Program-made: the position numbers and the translations under genes
The notes under the pieces: model-generated
The model's input: only the letters and a program-made list of their open reading frames with translations
The model's database searches: none
Told to the model about the DNA's origin: nothing
In this document: one piece after another, positions 8,358 through 17,296 of the stretch
Numbering within the stretch: position 1 is the first letter of the stretch
Layout: the number at the start of each line of letters is the position of its first letter
Source of the DNA: KACC-23026 sp963829575
GTDB taxonomy: Bacteria; Bacillota; Bacilli; Bacillales; Sporolactobacillaceae
Direction: 5' to 3'
Assembly: GCA_963829575.1 (NCBI GenBank)
Contig: CAWHJF010000017.1
Span: 21,657-85,656 of the forward strand
Length of the DNA: 64,000 nt

Positions 8358-10290
8358 ATTTTAATAACCGACTGATATAGGTTTTGCGAGTGACCAAGAA
8401 AAAAATCAATTGTATGAGGAAAAAAATCCCGATTACGATTCCGCCATATCCCCAAATAATCCCAAACACTTGGATGTTTTGGAGCATTTTGAAGGCAAAC
8501 GCGGTATGAACCGCCCCCACTGCAAATGGAATAAAGAAAATAAGCGCAATTTGGCGCGTCAGCATGCGTTTCATTTCCTCATCCGTCACACCAATTCGCT
8601 TAAGCGCCTGCAGTTGAGCATAATCCTCATCCAACTCTGTAAATAATTTAAAATAAATCATACTTCCCGCTGCTATAAAGAACAGCAAACTCACAAACAC
8701 ACCAATCAATAACGTGAGCGAAGCGAGTTGCTCTGCAATGATATAATTATCCACTCTGGTTTCAAAGGTCATCCGTTCACCAGATGGCATCACACTCTTT
8801 ATTTTCTTAATAATCGGCTCAGTTTTCTTCCAATTTTTCAAATCGTACCCAAAAGCTTCCATTCTTTGTGCGTCGGTTAAGCCTTGCGATAACTGCTTAT
8901 AGTCCTGGTCACTCAAAACTAACGTTCCAAACGCGGTCCCTCCAAGGTTGAGCAAACCATTCTTAAGAGTTTGCTGTTTGGACAAATGAAGCGGAAGTGA
9001 TTTTTCATCTAATTGAATAGAAGCCTTCTCCCCTTTCTGAAAACCCTGTATTATGTTTGGACCGGAATACGACAGGAGGGCTGTCCCGTTTTCAAGCTTG
9101 ACTGTTGACATTCCAGGTAACTTTCGTATCTCTTGATTATAGGTTGACTCTGAAACCACAAAGGCATCGGGATTAAAGCCGGGTCCCTTGGAGGTCACTT
9201 TAAGTTTGCCCAAAAACCCTTTTAGATGGATCCGATCCGTTACAACCGCTCCACTTGTATTCAAGAGGTGGGTCACCCGATCAGGCACATTGGAGCTTTG
9301 GATTTGAGCGCCTCTTTCAATGAAACTAAACGTTCTAGGATAAGCCCCACTCACATTATAGAGAATGCCTTTGTAAAAAATATAGAGCGTTCCAGCAGCG
9401 GTCAAAACCACCGCACTTAAAATCGTGACCATAAAAAGCATCCGAGCATTGTCTTTCATTTTAAAAATAAATTGAGAAATCGATAAAAGATTCGTTTTTT
9501 TATAGTATAGATTGGGTTGATTTTGCAGCCTTCTTAATAGTGCAACGCTCCCCTGTGTAAACAAAAAATAGGACCCGATTATGACGAGCCCAAGCACCGG
9601 AAACATCAAGTTACCGAAGTTTTTCAAGGTCGAAAAATATGCCAACCCATAACCGCCTAATAGCGTGATAGCCGAAAGGGTCACTAAACCTTTCGAATAG
9701 AGCGGCAAACTTTTCGGTTCGCGCGATGCTTTTAAGAGCTCAATAATCTCGCTTTTCCCGACTCTTAACACTTGCAAGAGGGTTACGAATCCGAAAAGCA
9801 TTAGAAAACCAATAATTGTGACGAATATCGATTCAGGTACAATCCTGAAATGAATGGGTGTGTCTAGCTTTAACAAATAACTAATGACCATAATGAACAA
9901 TTTCGAAAACAAAAGGCCAAGGATCAAACCGGATCCAATCGAAATGACACCAATGATCATATGTTCTTGTAAAACTAGCTTTTGAATTTGAAATCGCGTC
10001 ATTCCAAATAGAGAAAATAAGCCAAATTCCTTTTTTCGAGATTTAATAAACGCAGAGATCGAGTAGAGGACAAAGAAAAACGAAAAAATAAAGATGATAT
10101 ACTCGCAGGCGAGGAGGCCATTTCGAACCCCTCTTTCCCCTTGAATATGGCCGTTTACAACATCCGGATTAAAAATAAACGAGGCGAACATTGTAAAGAT
10201 CATTACCGAAAATGTACAACTGAAGAAAAAAGCTATGTATTGGTGCCAGTGACCTTTTATATTTTTAAGGGCAAGCTCTCGAAAGGTCAT
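8356..10290 (-). CDS. Bce-type ABC transporter permease (FtsX family)
   Basis: A 644-residue permease with ten predicted membrane segments: one, then a group of three near residues 60-170, further helices around 200-240 and 285-310, a large extracellular domain at about 315-525, and three C-terminal helices. This is the BceB/PsdB/YxdM layout, in which the extracellular domain senses bacitracin-like or cationic peptides and the permease frees their lipid target. The start overlaps the ATPase stop by 4 nt (ATGA type), so the two are translationally coupled. Which peptide is handled is unknown. Confidence 0.9.
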   Translation of the reverse strand: MTFRELALKNIKGHWHQYIAFFFSCTFSVMIFTMFASFIFNPDVVNGHIQGERGVRNGLLACEYIIFIFSFFFVLYSISAFIKSRKKEFGLFSLFGMTRFQIQKLVLQEHMIIGVISIGSGLILGLLFSKLFIMVISYLLKLDTPIHFRIVPESIFVTIIGFLMLFGFVTLLQVLRVGKSEIIELLKASREPKSLPLYSKGLVTLSAITLLGGYGLAYFSTLKNFGNLMFPVLGLVIIGSYFLFTQGSVALLRRLQNQPNLYYKKTNLLSISQFIFKMKDNARMLFMVTILSAVVLTAAGTLYIFYKGILYNVSGAYPRTFSFIERGAQIQSSNVPDRVTHLLNTSGAVVTDRIHLKGFLGKLKVTSKGPGFNPDAFVVSESTYNQEIRKLPGMSTVKLENGTALLSYSGPNIIQGFQKGEKASIQLDEKSLPLHLSKQQTLKNGLLNLGGTAFGTLVLSDQDYKQLSQGLTDAQRMEAFGYDLKNWKKTEPIIKKIKSVMPSGERMTFETRVDNYIIAEQLASLTLLIGVFVSLLFFIAAGSMIYFKLFTELDEDYAQLQALKRIGVTDEEMKRMLTRQIALIFFIPFAVGAVHTAFAFKMLQNIQVFGIIWGYGGIVIGIFFLIQLIFFLVTRKTYISRLLK

Positions 10291-11045
10291 TGAAAGCTTC
10301 CCCCTAATACACTTAATGAGTCAACAATCTTTTGAAAAAAGGCTTGGCGATTTTCACCTTTGCGAATTTCAGAAAAGACCTTACCGTCCTTAATAAAGAC
10401 AACTCGGTTGCAGTAGCTCGCCGTAAACGGATCATGGGTCACCATTAATAAAGTAGCCCCTTTTTTCTGATTCATCCTCTCTAAATAATCCATCAGTTGT
10501 TTCGCTGATTTAGAATCCAAGTTACCCGTCGGTTCATCGGCCAGAAGAAGGGATGGATCGTGAATCAAAGCGCGTGCAGCAGCCGCCCGTTGTTGTTGAC
10601 CTCCGGATACTTCATAAGTCCTTTTTTCCAAGATGTCTTGAATGCCTAAAGTGCTCGCGACCTCATGAACTTTTTCTTCGATTTTAGATGGTTTGGTATT
10701 ATCTAAGACGAGTGGAAGGATAATATTTTCTTTGATCGATAACGTATCCAATAAATTGAAATCTTGAAACACAAAGCCAAGTTTTCGTCTTCTAAACAAA
10801 GCCAATTCTTTTTTTGAAAGGGTACTCGTTTCAATGCCATTAATCTCAACGGTTCCCGAAGTCGGCGAATCAATCGTAGATAAGACATTTAATAACGTTG
10901 TTTTCCCGCTTCCTGAAGGCCCCATGACCCCAACGAATTCACCTTCAGAAATGGTTATATTAAAATGATCGAGTGCCTGATAGGACAAACCACTTCTTTT
11001 GGTGCTATAGATCTTGGTTAATGCTTTTGCAATCAGAACCGTCAT
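10287..11045 (-). CDS. Bce-type ABC transporter ATP-binding protein
   Basis: A 252-residue ATPase with Walker A GPSGSGKT (42-49), Q-loop FQDFNLLD, signature SGGQQQR, Walker B LLLADEPTG and the H-loop THD. The FQDFNLLDTL and C-terminal AFFQKI...LGG regions are typical of BceA/YxdL/PsdA. The ATG at 11045 is chosen because GGGGGTGAAGG lies just upstream; a longer frame to 11099 has no family match in its first 18 residues. It is coupled to the permease and follows the kinase after a 97-bp gap that may hold a separate promoter. Confidence 0.92.
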   Translation of the reverse strand: MTVLIAKALTKIYSTKRSGLSYQALDHFNITISEGEFVGVMGPSGSGKTTLLNVLSTIDSPTSGTVEINGIETSTLSKKELALFRRRKLGFVFQDFNLLDTLSIKENIILPLVLDNTKPSKIEEKVHEVASTLGIQDILEKRTYEVSGGQQQRAAAARALIHDPSLLLADEPTGNLDSKSAKQLMDYLERMNQKKGATLLMVTHDPFTASYCNRVVFIKDGKVFSEIRKGENRQAFFQKIVDSLSVLGGSFQ

Positions 11046-11111
11046 TACCTTCACCCCCAAGGAAAACGTTTGCGTCCATCCAGTATACGCTTTAGACAAA
11101 TACCGTTCCCA

Positions 11112-11131
11112 TCGATTGATCTTTCAATCGA
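11112..11131. promoter_or_regulatory. Perfect inverted repeat between kinase and ABC genes
   Basis: TCGATTGA / TCAATCGA with a 4-nt spacer lies in the 97-bp gap ahead of the ATPase gene. There is no T tract, so it is not an ordinary terminator. In Bce modules the regulator acts on the promoter before the ABC genes, and this is a candidate site, although it does not match the TNACA-N4-TGTAA consensus known for BceR. Confidence 0.3.
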
Positions 11132-11142
11132 CTACTCTAACC

Positions 11143-12225
11143 TTACAAAACTGTCATCTTTTCATTGACCAACTCTCTGTGAATCCCTTCGCCTAAGAAA
11201 CTGATGTGAGCTTGGGTCCCATCTCCTTCCCGAGAGGTTAACCAAAGGGCATGTCCAAGGCGATCGCAAACCGCTTTTGAAAAGTAAAGCCCCATACCCG
11301 TTGAATCGGCCCCTATCCGGCCATTTTCACCCGTAAAAAATGGATCAAACACACGCGGTAGATCTTCTTTAGGGATGCCAATGCCTTGATCCTGCAGACA
11401 AAGTGTGACGCCCCGCTCGTCTTCAATTACTTCATAGGTAAGCGAAAGATTCTTCCCTTTTGGCGAATATTTCATCGCATTTGATGTAAGTTGCTTTAAT
11501 AGAAATAAAAGCCATTTCAAATCGGTTTCCACATACACGGATTCCTTATTAGAAACTAATTTTGGGAAAATCGCATGACGGATCATCAGTTTTTTATTTT
11601 CATTGATCACTTGCCGAATACACGCCACTATGTCGACCCGTTTAAACGCAGCATCGGTTTCCAATTGGTCGAGCCGTGCGGCATACAAGACCATTTCAAG
11701 TCCTTCGGAGAGACGTTCGACTTCCTCTTCGATGCTTCTAAAGCGTTCATCGACCGTTTCATCTTCCGCTGCTTGACTACCATTTTGAACCAATAAATGA
11801 ATCACCGAGACGGGGGTTTTCATATTATGAACCCATTGGTTGATAAAATCTGAATAGCGTTCCTTTTGCTCCTCAAAATGATTAAGCTCAATCGCGTAAT
11901 CTCGATATAGATCATGAAACAGGTCTTGGTAGTGTTTTTGTTCAGCGGTCACGGCCCCATCCAAACCCGTGGTTCGTTCAAGGCCTTTTGTTTTCATGAT
12001 TCGATTGATCTGACGATAATAATGGGATTGTCTCAGGAAACTTATTATTAAGTACATTAAAATTAAAAAGACAGAAAGGACGAGGATGTATCCAATATTC
12101 TCTTTATGTATATATAGATGGGATTGTAAAAGATCTAATTGAATGACTAAAAGCGTCACTGCTAAGCTGCTAAAATAAATCACAATAAAAAATAGGCGAT
12201 CCTTCAAAAACGTCCAAATTGTCAC
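11143..12225 (-). CDS. Intramembrane-sensing histidine kinase (BceS-like)
   Basis: A 360-residue membrane kinase. Two helices (about 11-30 and 45-64) are separated by only a short extracellular loop, the mark of intramembrane-sensing kinases that receive their signal from a partner ABC permease. The H-box is WVHNMKTPVSV with His133. N-box (LTSNAMKYS), G1 (DQGIGIPKEDL) and G2 (STGMGLYFSKAV) motifs are all intact. The gene ends 1 nt before the response regulator frame begins upstream, so the pair forms one transcript. Confidence 0.93.
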   Translation of the reverse strand: MTIWTFLKDRLFFIVIYFSSLAVTLLVIQLDLLQSHLYIHKENIGYILVLSVFLILMYLIISFLRQSHYYRQINRIMKTKGLERTTGLDGAVTAEQKHYQDLFHDLYRDYAIELNHFEEQKERYSDFINQWVHNMKTPVSVIHLLVQNGSQAAEDETVDERFRSIEEEVERLSEGLEMVLYAARLDQLETDAAFKRVDIVACIRQVINENKKLMIRHAIFPKLVSNKESVYVETDLKWLLFLLKQLTSNAMKYSPKGKNLSLTYEVIEDERGVTLCLQDQGIGIPKEDLPRVFDPFFTGENGRIGADSTGMGLYFSKAVCDRLGHALWLTSREGDGTQAHISFLGEGIHRELVNEKMTVL

Positions 12226-12226
12226 T

Positions 12227-12922
12227 TTAATGCCTCCATGTTACATTCAACCGATAGCCAACCCCTCTTACCGTCTCGATAGCGGATTGGATCCCTAAGT
12301 CTTCTAATTTTTTTCGAACCCGCGTGACATTCACAGTTAAGGTATTATCATCCACAAAATCAACATCGTCCCAAAGGACTTCTAACAATTCATCACGTGA
12401 TACAGGCTCATCTTTCTTTTTCGCCAAACACTCAAATAACAGAAATTCTTTTTGACTTAAAAACACTCTTTGTTCGTTCCACTCTAAACTGCTTTTGGAG
12501 CGATTAATGAAAAGGCCATCTAACTCACGAATGTTCTGATATTGGTTCACCGCATATTCTCCGTAGGCTCGTCTTAACACACTTTTAATCTTAGCCATAA
12601 TCAAGTCTAAGTGAAACGGCTTGGTAATATAATCATCTCCACCATTTTCAATTGCCATGACTTGGTCCATTTCTCCGGTTCGGGCTGACAAGAAAAGGAT
12701 TGGAACATTGGATAACACACGGATTTGCCGACACCAATAATAGCCATCAAATTGTGGGAGATTAATATCAAGAATCACGAGATCTGGCTTTGATTCTATA
12801 AAGTCACTTTTAACATTTGCAAAATTTTGGACCTGCACGGTCTCATACCCATACTTTTGAATGGCTTGTGTGAGTATAGCCGCTATTTTGAGATCATCTT
12901 CAACAATCATCACACGATACAC
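12227..12922 (-). CDS. OmpR-family response regulator (BceR-like)
   Basis: A 231-residue two-component regulator with an N-terminal receiver (acid pocket EDD at 8-10, phosphoacceptor Asp52 in LDINLP, conserved Lys in YITKPF) and a C-terminal winged helix (DDNTLTVNVTRVRKKLEDLG, ending GVGYRL). It is the first gene of a regulator-kinase-ATPase-permease set reading leftward. By analogy with BceRS it should activate the downstream ABC genes when the transporter works on its peptide. Confidence 0.93.
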   Translation of the reverse strand: MYRVMIVEDDLKIAAILTQAIQKYGYETVQVQNFANVKSDFIESKPDLVILDINLPQFDGYYWCRQIRVLSNVPILFLSARTGEMDQVMAIENGGDDYITKPFHLDLIMAKIKSVLRRAYGEYAVNQYQNIRELDGLFINRSKSSLEWNEQRVFLSQKEFLLFECLAKKKDEPVSRDELLEVLWDDVDFVDDNTLTVNVTRVRKKLEDLGIQSAIETVRGVGYRLNVTWRH

Positions 12923-12966
12923 GTTTTAGCACCTCTCTTTCCTTTCATTATACAAAAACACCAGCA

Positions 12967-13014
12967 AAAAGAGGATGGCTTTATAAATTCCACTTATAAA
13001 GCCATCCTCTTTTA
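12967..13014 (-). terminator. Strong terminator ending the sugar operon
   Basis: AAGAGGATGGCTTTATAA pairs perfectly with its downstream complement over 18 bp with a 7-nt loop, followed on the minus strand by TTTTT. A second CCGCTA/TAGCGG hairpin sits just upstream (about 13030-13055). Confidence 0.88.
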
Positions 13015-13086
13015 TGGGTAATGGAATAAAGGCCCGCTAAAATATTTCTAGCGGACCCTCAATTATATTGCGGATGTTCCTAAGTA

Positions 13087-14055
13087 TTAAGCCCACCACA
13101 TATCGGTAGGGGTTTCTCTAATAATCAAGGATTGAAGATTCGAGACGGCTCGATCAAACCCTTCGTCAATCGACATAAGTGGGTCTTCATGCTCGATGCT
13201 CACGACATAATCGTAACCGTATGTGCGAAGCGCACTGATGATATCCGACCATTCTTGAAGGCCATGACCACAACCAACGGAACGGAACGTCCAAGCCCGT
13301 GTTTGAACATCGCCATAAGGCTGCATATCAGTCAACCCATACATATTGACGTTTTCTTGATCAATAAACGTATCCTTTGCATGGAAGTGATGAAGCGCGC
13401 CCGCTTTACCCAGAATTTTAATCGCACCGACTGGGTCAATTCCCTGCCACCACATATGGCTTGGATCAAGATTAGCACCAATGGCGTCACAGGTTTCTTC
13501 ACGAAGCTTTAACAAGGTATATGGGGTATGGACCAAGAAACCGCCATGAAGTTCAAGACCAATTTTGACACCGTGGTCTTGTGCGAGCTTGCCCACTTCT
13601 TTCCAATACGGAATAAGTTTGTTTTCCCATTGCCAGTTTTTAATATCTTGATACTCAGTAGGCCATGGAGTCGTCGGCCAGTTTGGATATTTGGCGTCCT
13701 CATGATCCCCTGGCGTTCCAGAAAAGGTGTTGACAACTGGAACACCCATCAAGCTTGCGAGTTTAATGGTTTTTCGAAGTGTCTCATCCGATTCCTTCGC
13801 AAACGCAGCATCAGGCGTGAGCGGGTTACCATGGCAGCTGAACGAACTGATTTCAAGTCCGTAAGACGCTACCGTCTTCTTATAGGCCGTGCGTTTTTCT
13901 TCACTTTCTAATAACTCATCTAGTGGGCAATGAGCGCCCCCAGGATAGCCGCCTGTCCCAATCTCAACCGCGTCGAGTCCAGCGTCTTTGACGCGTTGTA
14001 GCATGCCTTCAAACGATTTTTCAGAAAATAGAACAGTAAATACACCAAGTTTCAA
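13087..14055 (-). CDS. Sugar phosphate isomerase/epimerase family protein (TIM barrel), 3' gene of the operon
   Basis: A 322-residue AP-endonuclease-2/xylose-isomerase-like TIM barrel. The start KLGVFTVLFSEKSFEG, acidic and His metal-site motifs (VEIGTGGYPG, GLELHGGF, NLDPSHMWWQG, HHFHAKD, SIEHEDPLM) and overall length are as in IolE/IolH-like sugar epimerases. TTG at 14055 is the best start, 9 nt after AAAGGAG. The ATG at 14064 would touch that site, and a longer frame would overlap the dehydrogenase. It is the last gene of the LacI-linked set. The substrate is unknown; a keto-sugar or cyclitol is likely given the dehydrogenase next door. Confidence 0.85.
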   Translation of the reverse strand: MKLGVFTVLFSEKSFEGMLQRVKDAGLDAVEIGTGGYPGGAHCPLDELLESEEKRTAYKKTVASYGLEISSFSCHGNPLTPDAAFAKESDETLRKTIKLASLMGVPVVNTFSGTPGDHEDAKYPNWPTTPWPTEYQDIKNWQWENKLIPYWKEVGKLAQDHGVKIGLELHGGFLVHTPYTLLKLREETCDAIGANLDPSHMWWQGIDPVGAIKILGKAGALHHFHAKDTFIDQENVNMYGLTDMQPYGDVQTRAWTFRSVGCGHGLQEWSDIISALRTYGYDYVVSIEHEDPLMSIDEGFDRAVSNLQSLIIRETPTDMWWA

Positions 14056-14083
14056 TGTGCTCATCTCCTTTAAAATAAAATGA

Positions 14084-15106
14084 TTATTTAATCTTAACGA
14101 TTTGACCCGTTTCATTAGATTCAAGGGCAGCTAAAATGACATTTAAAGACTTACTACCTTCTTCGCCTGTGATCAGAGGTTGTTTGTTGTTTAAGATTGC
14201 ATCCACAAAATGGTCGATGACATGAGAAGTGGTTTGCCCGCCTTCTTCATTGGTTTGAATTTTTTCCAACTGATGCTTCTCTACTTCACCATCATTATAG
14301 TGAATAATTAAGGAATAATCAGGATCATCTTCTAAACGAACGACGGCCTTTTCTGCGTAGATCACTGTTGCGTTGTCACCTGCTACATAAGCCCAGCTTG
14401 CGGTTAAGTTCCCAATCACGCCATTTTCCATTTTTAAAATGGCAACTGCATTATCATCCACATCGGCGCCCTCTTTGGCGTTCCCCTCAACAAATGCACC
14501 CACTTCCGCAACTTCGCCTAAGAGATAGCGGATTAAGTCGGATTTGTGAACCCCAAGATCTCCTAATGCACCGATAAACGCGCGTTTCTTATCAAAGAAC
14601 CAGCTCTCACGTCCATCAACGCTCCATCCTTCTGGACCAGCATGACCAAACGTTGTGCGGAAGCTGAAGATTTTACCGAGTTTTCCACTGTCGATCAATT
14701 CTTTCGCTTTTTGGTGGGACGCTACAAAGCGTTGGTTATGTGCAATCATCAAGAGCTTATCATTATCTTTTGCGGCTTGAATCATGCGCTCCGCTTCTTC
14801 TTTAGACGTCGCCATTGGCTTTTCACAAAGCACATGCTTTCCAGCGTTTAAAGAATCAATTGAAACAGGTGCATGTAAATAGTTAGGCAGACACACACTG
14901 ATTGCATCAATGGCATCATCTTTTAAAAGGTCTTTGTAGTCGGTGTAGGTTTCGGCGCCATATAGGGCGGCCATTTCTTCGGCGCGGTCTTCACGGATAT
15001 CGCAGACCGCTACGATTTCAACCTCTGTATTTGCTGCATATTCTAATAAATGACGACGTTGGGCAATCGCGCCACATCCAATTACGCCTACTTTTAATTT
15101 TGCCAT
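14084..15106 (-). CDS. Gfo/Idh/MocA family oxidoreductase
   Basis: A 340-residue NAD(P)-dependent sugar or cyclitol dehydrogenase. The N-terminal Rossmann motif is VGVIGCGAIAQRRH, followed by the family EKPMA motif (Lys in CEKPMATS) and a C-terminal alpha/beta domain with GDLGVHKSDLIRYLLG, whose Asp/His pair is the catalytic region in relatives. GGAGAG lies 8 nt before the ATG. It sits between two TIM-barrel isomerases, a common catabolic arrangement in which a sugar is oxidised to a keto form and then isomerised. Confidence 0.9.
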   Translation of the reverse strand: MAKLKVGVIGCGAIAQRRHLLEYAANTEVEIVAVCDIREDRAEEMAALYGAETYTDYKDLLKDDAIDAISVCLPNYLHAPVSIDSLNAGKHVLCEKPMATSKEEAERMIQAAKDNDKLLMIAHNQRFVASHQKAKELIDSGKLGKIFSFRTTFGHAGPEGWSVDGRESWFFDKKRAFIGALGDLGVHKSDLIRYLLGEVAEVGAFVEGNAKEGADVDDNAVAILKMENGVIGNLTASWAYVAGDNATVIYAEKAVVRLEDDPDYSLIIHYNDGEVEKHQLEKIQTNEEGGQTTSHVIDHFVDAILNNKQPLITGEEGSKSLNVILAALESNETGQIVKIK

Positions 15107-15191
15107 TGTTTCTTCTCTCCTCTGATCTAAACAGTTGTTTTTAAAATTGTGGTTGCGTAAACTCTTTGTGTTTTTTTAACGTAGGTGGAAA

Positions 15192-15225
15192 TTGGCTCGC
15201 TTTCCACGGGCAATCCGCGAGCCAA
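15192..15225 (-). terminator. Hairpin between isomerase and dehydrogenase genes
   Basis: TTGGCTCGC / GCGAGCCAA with a 16-nt loop follows the isomerase stop and is followed by only a short T run. It may attenuate or stabilise the operon transcript rather than end it. Confidence 0.5.
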
Positions 15226-15229
15226 TAAA

Positions 15230-15988
15230 TTAAAGAATACCTTTTTCTTTTAGATAATTGATGCTGATTTCGATGCTTTCTAATGGATTTCGTTTACTTT
15301 GATCTTGCTCGACCACCCACCATTTTACATTCTGAGCGTCACCAAGTGCGAAGACGGATTCTAGATCTACCCCGCCTGTGCCAAGCTCAGCAAAGAACTG
15401 CTCATCATCGGTTGTCATATCCTTAATGTGAACCAAAGGTGTCCGTCCATTATAGCGTTTGAGCCATTCAGCAGGAGATTCCCCAGCCTTTGTTAACCAA
15501 TAGATATCAAATTCAGATTGGACCCACTCAGGATTCGTTTCTTCAAAAATGAACTCCAATGCTCGCTTTCCGTTTGAAAGCGTCTCAAGCTCAAAATCAT
15601 GGTTATGGTAGGCGAGCGTCATTCCTTCTTTGTGGCAAATTTCACCTGCATGATTAAGTGTGTCTACCAATTCTTTATAATGAGCGTCGGTGCGCTCATC
15701 TGGCATGAGAAACGGCACGACGATATTGGTGTTGCCAATCTCTTGATTATAGGTGATCACATCAGATAACCCGTCCCGAACCTGTGCAAGTGGCACATGA
15801 CTGGAGGCAGCAGCAAGCCCTAAATCGTCTAAAACCGCTTTTAATTCCTTAGATGAAAGGCCACCATACCCTGCGAATTCAACCCCGTTATATCCAAGTT
15901 CAGCCACTTTTTTGAGTGTACCGACAAAATCTTTTTCCGTTTCATTTCTCAATGTGAACATTTGTAGAGCTACAGGAATCTTTGACAT
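15230..15988 (-). CDS. Sugar phosphate isomerase/epimerase family protein (TIM barrel), first catabolic gene
   Basis: A 252-residue TIM-barrel protein of the xylose-isomerase-like family (VALQMFTLRNETEKDF at the start, then YNGVEFAGYGG, LAYHNHDFEL, SEFDIYWLTKAG, HIKDMTT, WWVVEQDQ). These Glu, His and Asp motifs form the divalent-metal site in relatives. ATG 15988 has AGAGGAG 7 nt upstream; a frame extension to 16027 lacks support. A cre-type site lies about 50 bp upstream (16040-16055) and a LacI regulator gene is next, so expression is probably both substrate-induced and catabolite-repressed. Confidence 0.85.
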   Translation of the reverse strand: MSKIPVALQMFTLRNETEKDFVGTLKKVAELGYNGVEFAGYGGLSSKELKAVLDDLGLAAASSHVPLAQVRDGLSDVITYNQEIGNTNIVVPFLMPDERTDAHYKELVDTLNHAGEICHKEGMTLAYHNHDFELETLSNGKRALEFIFEETNPEWVQSEFDIYWLTKAGESPAEWLKRYNGRTPLVHIKDMTTDDEQFFAELGTGGVDLESVFALGDAQNVKWWVVEQDQSKRNPLESIEISINYLKEKGIL

Positions 15989-16039
15989 AATCCGTCTCCT
16001 CTTTTCTATTAAATAATTGTGCGACACATCGTCGTATAT

Positions 16040-16055
16040 ATGAAAACGATTTCAC
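16040..16055 (-). promoter_or_regulatory. cre-type (CcpA/LacI-family) operator
   Basis: ATGAAAACGATTTCAC matches the Bacillus cre consensus WTGNNARCGNWWWCAW at all but the last position. It lies 52 bp ahead of the isomerase start, between it and the local LacI regulator gene. Either CcpA or the local LacI protein could bind. Confidence 0.65.
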
Positions 16056-16113
16056 CCCGTATCCTCATGCCACCCCCTTTAGTTAATAAATGACCTAACT
16101 CAAAACGGTTCAT

Positions 16114-17106
16114 TTAAGCCCCGCAGGATCGACGAATGATTAACTCACTCTCTAACACCCTTTGGCGATGCTCAATAGGCACTTGATTAATTTGTTCAAG
16201 TAAGAGCTCCATTGATTGAATCCCCATTTCATAAAGAGGCTGAGCAATCGTTGTGAGTGTCGGCTCAAATACAGAGGAAAATTTAATATTATCAAACCCA
16301 ACAACCGCCAGATCCTCAGGAATGTGTTTCCCCATTTCAAGAGCCGCTTTCATCGCACCAATGGCCATCTCATCATTAGAAGCAAAAAGTGCAGTCGGAG
16401 GCGAGTCACCATTCAACCAATTTTTCATCAGTCGATAGCCCGATTCAAAAGAGAAATCACCTTCTTGAACGAGTGCTTCATCAAAAGGAATATGGTGAAG
16501 GTCGAGCGCTGCTTTGTATCCATTCAGTCTTCCAATACTAAGCAAGCCGCTTAAAGGGCCCGAAATATGGGCAATCCGGGTATGACCAAGCTGAAGCAAA
16601 TGATCAGTTGCGCACTTACCACTCGCTTCGTTGTCAATAGATACAGTCGGTATGCGTGACCCCTCAATGTACTCAGAAGTTAAAACGACTGGATACTGAT
16701 CCGCCATTTCGGTCAATAAGTCTTCACCTAGATTAGAGGTTAAAAGGATTAAACCGTCGACTTGTTTTTGTTTAAGATGGTCAAGATAGGCCTCATTTTT
16801 TTCCTTTTGATGATTCCCATTCCCAAGCAACACACGAAAGTCATTTTCGCTCGCCACTTTTTCTATCCCACCTAAAATTTGAGCAAAAACGGTATTGGTA
16901 ACTGAGGGTAAAACGACTAAAATTGTATTGGCTTTATTGGTTCGAAGCTGGCGAGCAAGGACATTAGGTTGATAATTTAATTCTTTGATCACTTGCAGCA
17001 CTTTTTCACGGGTATCTTCCCGTACTGTCTCTGGGTTCCTTAATACCCTTGAAACCGTTGCTGTGGAGACCTTTGCTCGTTTTGCCACATCACTCATTTT
17101 AATCAT
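16114..17106 (-). CDS. LacI family transcriptional regulator
   Basis: A 330-residue repressor with an N-terminal LacI helix-turn-helix (MSDVAKRAKVSTATVSRVLRNP, hinge region about 45-60) and a periplasmic-binding-protein-like effector domain. ATG 17106 has AGGGG 8 nt upstream. It is the first gene of the leftward sugar set. A perfect 16-bp palindrome lies 36 bp upstream (17142-17157), pointing to autoregulation. The effector is unknown. Confidence 0.92.
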   Translation of the reverse strand: MIKMSDVAKRAKVSTATVSRVLRNPETVREDTREKVLQVIKELNYQPNVLARQLRTNKANTILVVLPSVTNTVFAQILGGIEKVASENDFRVLLGNGNHQKEKNEAYLDHLKQKQVDGLILLTSNLGEDLLTEMADQYPVVLTSEYIEGSRIPTVSIDNEASGKCATDHLLQLGHTRIAHISGPLSGLLSIGRLNGYKAALDLHHIPFDEALVQEGDFSFESGYRLMKNWLNGDSPPTALFASNDEMAIGAMKAALEMGKHIPEDLAVVGFDNIKFSSVFEPTLTTIAQPLYEMGIQSMELLLEQINQVPIEHRQRVLESELIIRRSCGA

Positions 17107-17141
17107 GATTTTGACCCCTAGTCCTCGATGAATCCATCTTT

Positions 17142-17157
17142 ATGTAATCGATTACAT
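17142..17157. promoter_or_regulatory. Palindromic LacI-type operator
   Basis: ATGTAATCGATTACAT is perfectly symmetric about a central CG, the hallmark of LacI-family operators, and lies just upstream of the regulator gene. The half-site TGTAATCG differs from the CcpA consensus, so the local repressor is the likelier ligand. Confidence 0.65.
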
Positions 17158-17231
17158 CTATTATAAAATGAATGGGTAGATTAATCAAGGGGAGCGCTTC
17201 CATTTTTTATTGTTATACGCGAAAAAAATTC

Positions 17232-17268
17232 CCACTAGAAGACATGTTCTGACCATGTCTTCTAATGG
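17232..17268 (-). terminator. Terminator of the acetate permease gene
   Basis: The 15-bp stem CCACTAGAAGACATG / CATGTCTTCTAATGG has one G-T pair and is followed on the minus strand by a T7 tract. Confidence 0.85.
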
Positions 17269-17296
17269 AAAATAAGGAGGTTACTCAAATAGACCG

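Noticed and set aside
8410..12000. Plus-strand open frames opposite the Bce module
   Set aside because: They are antisense shadows of well-supported minus-strand genes.
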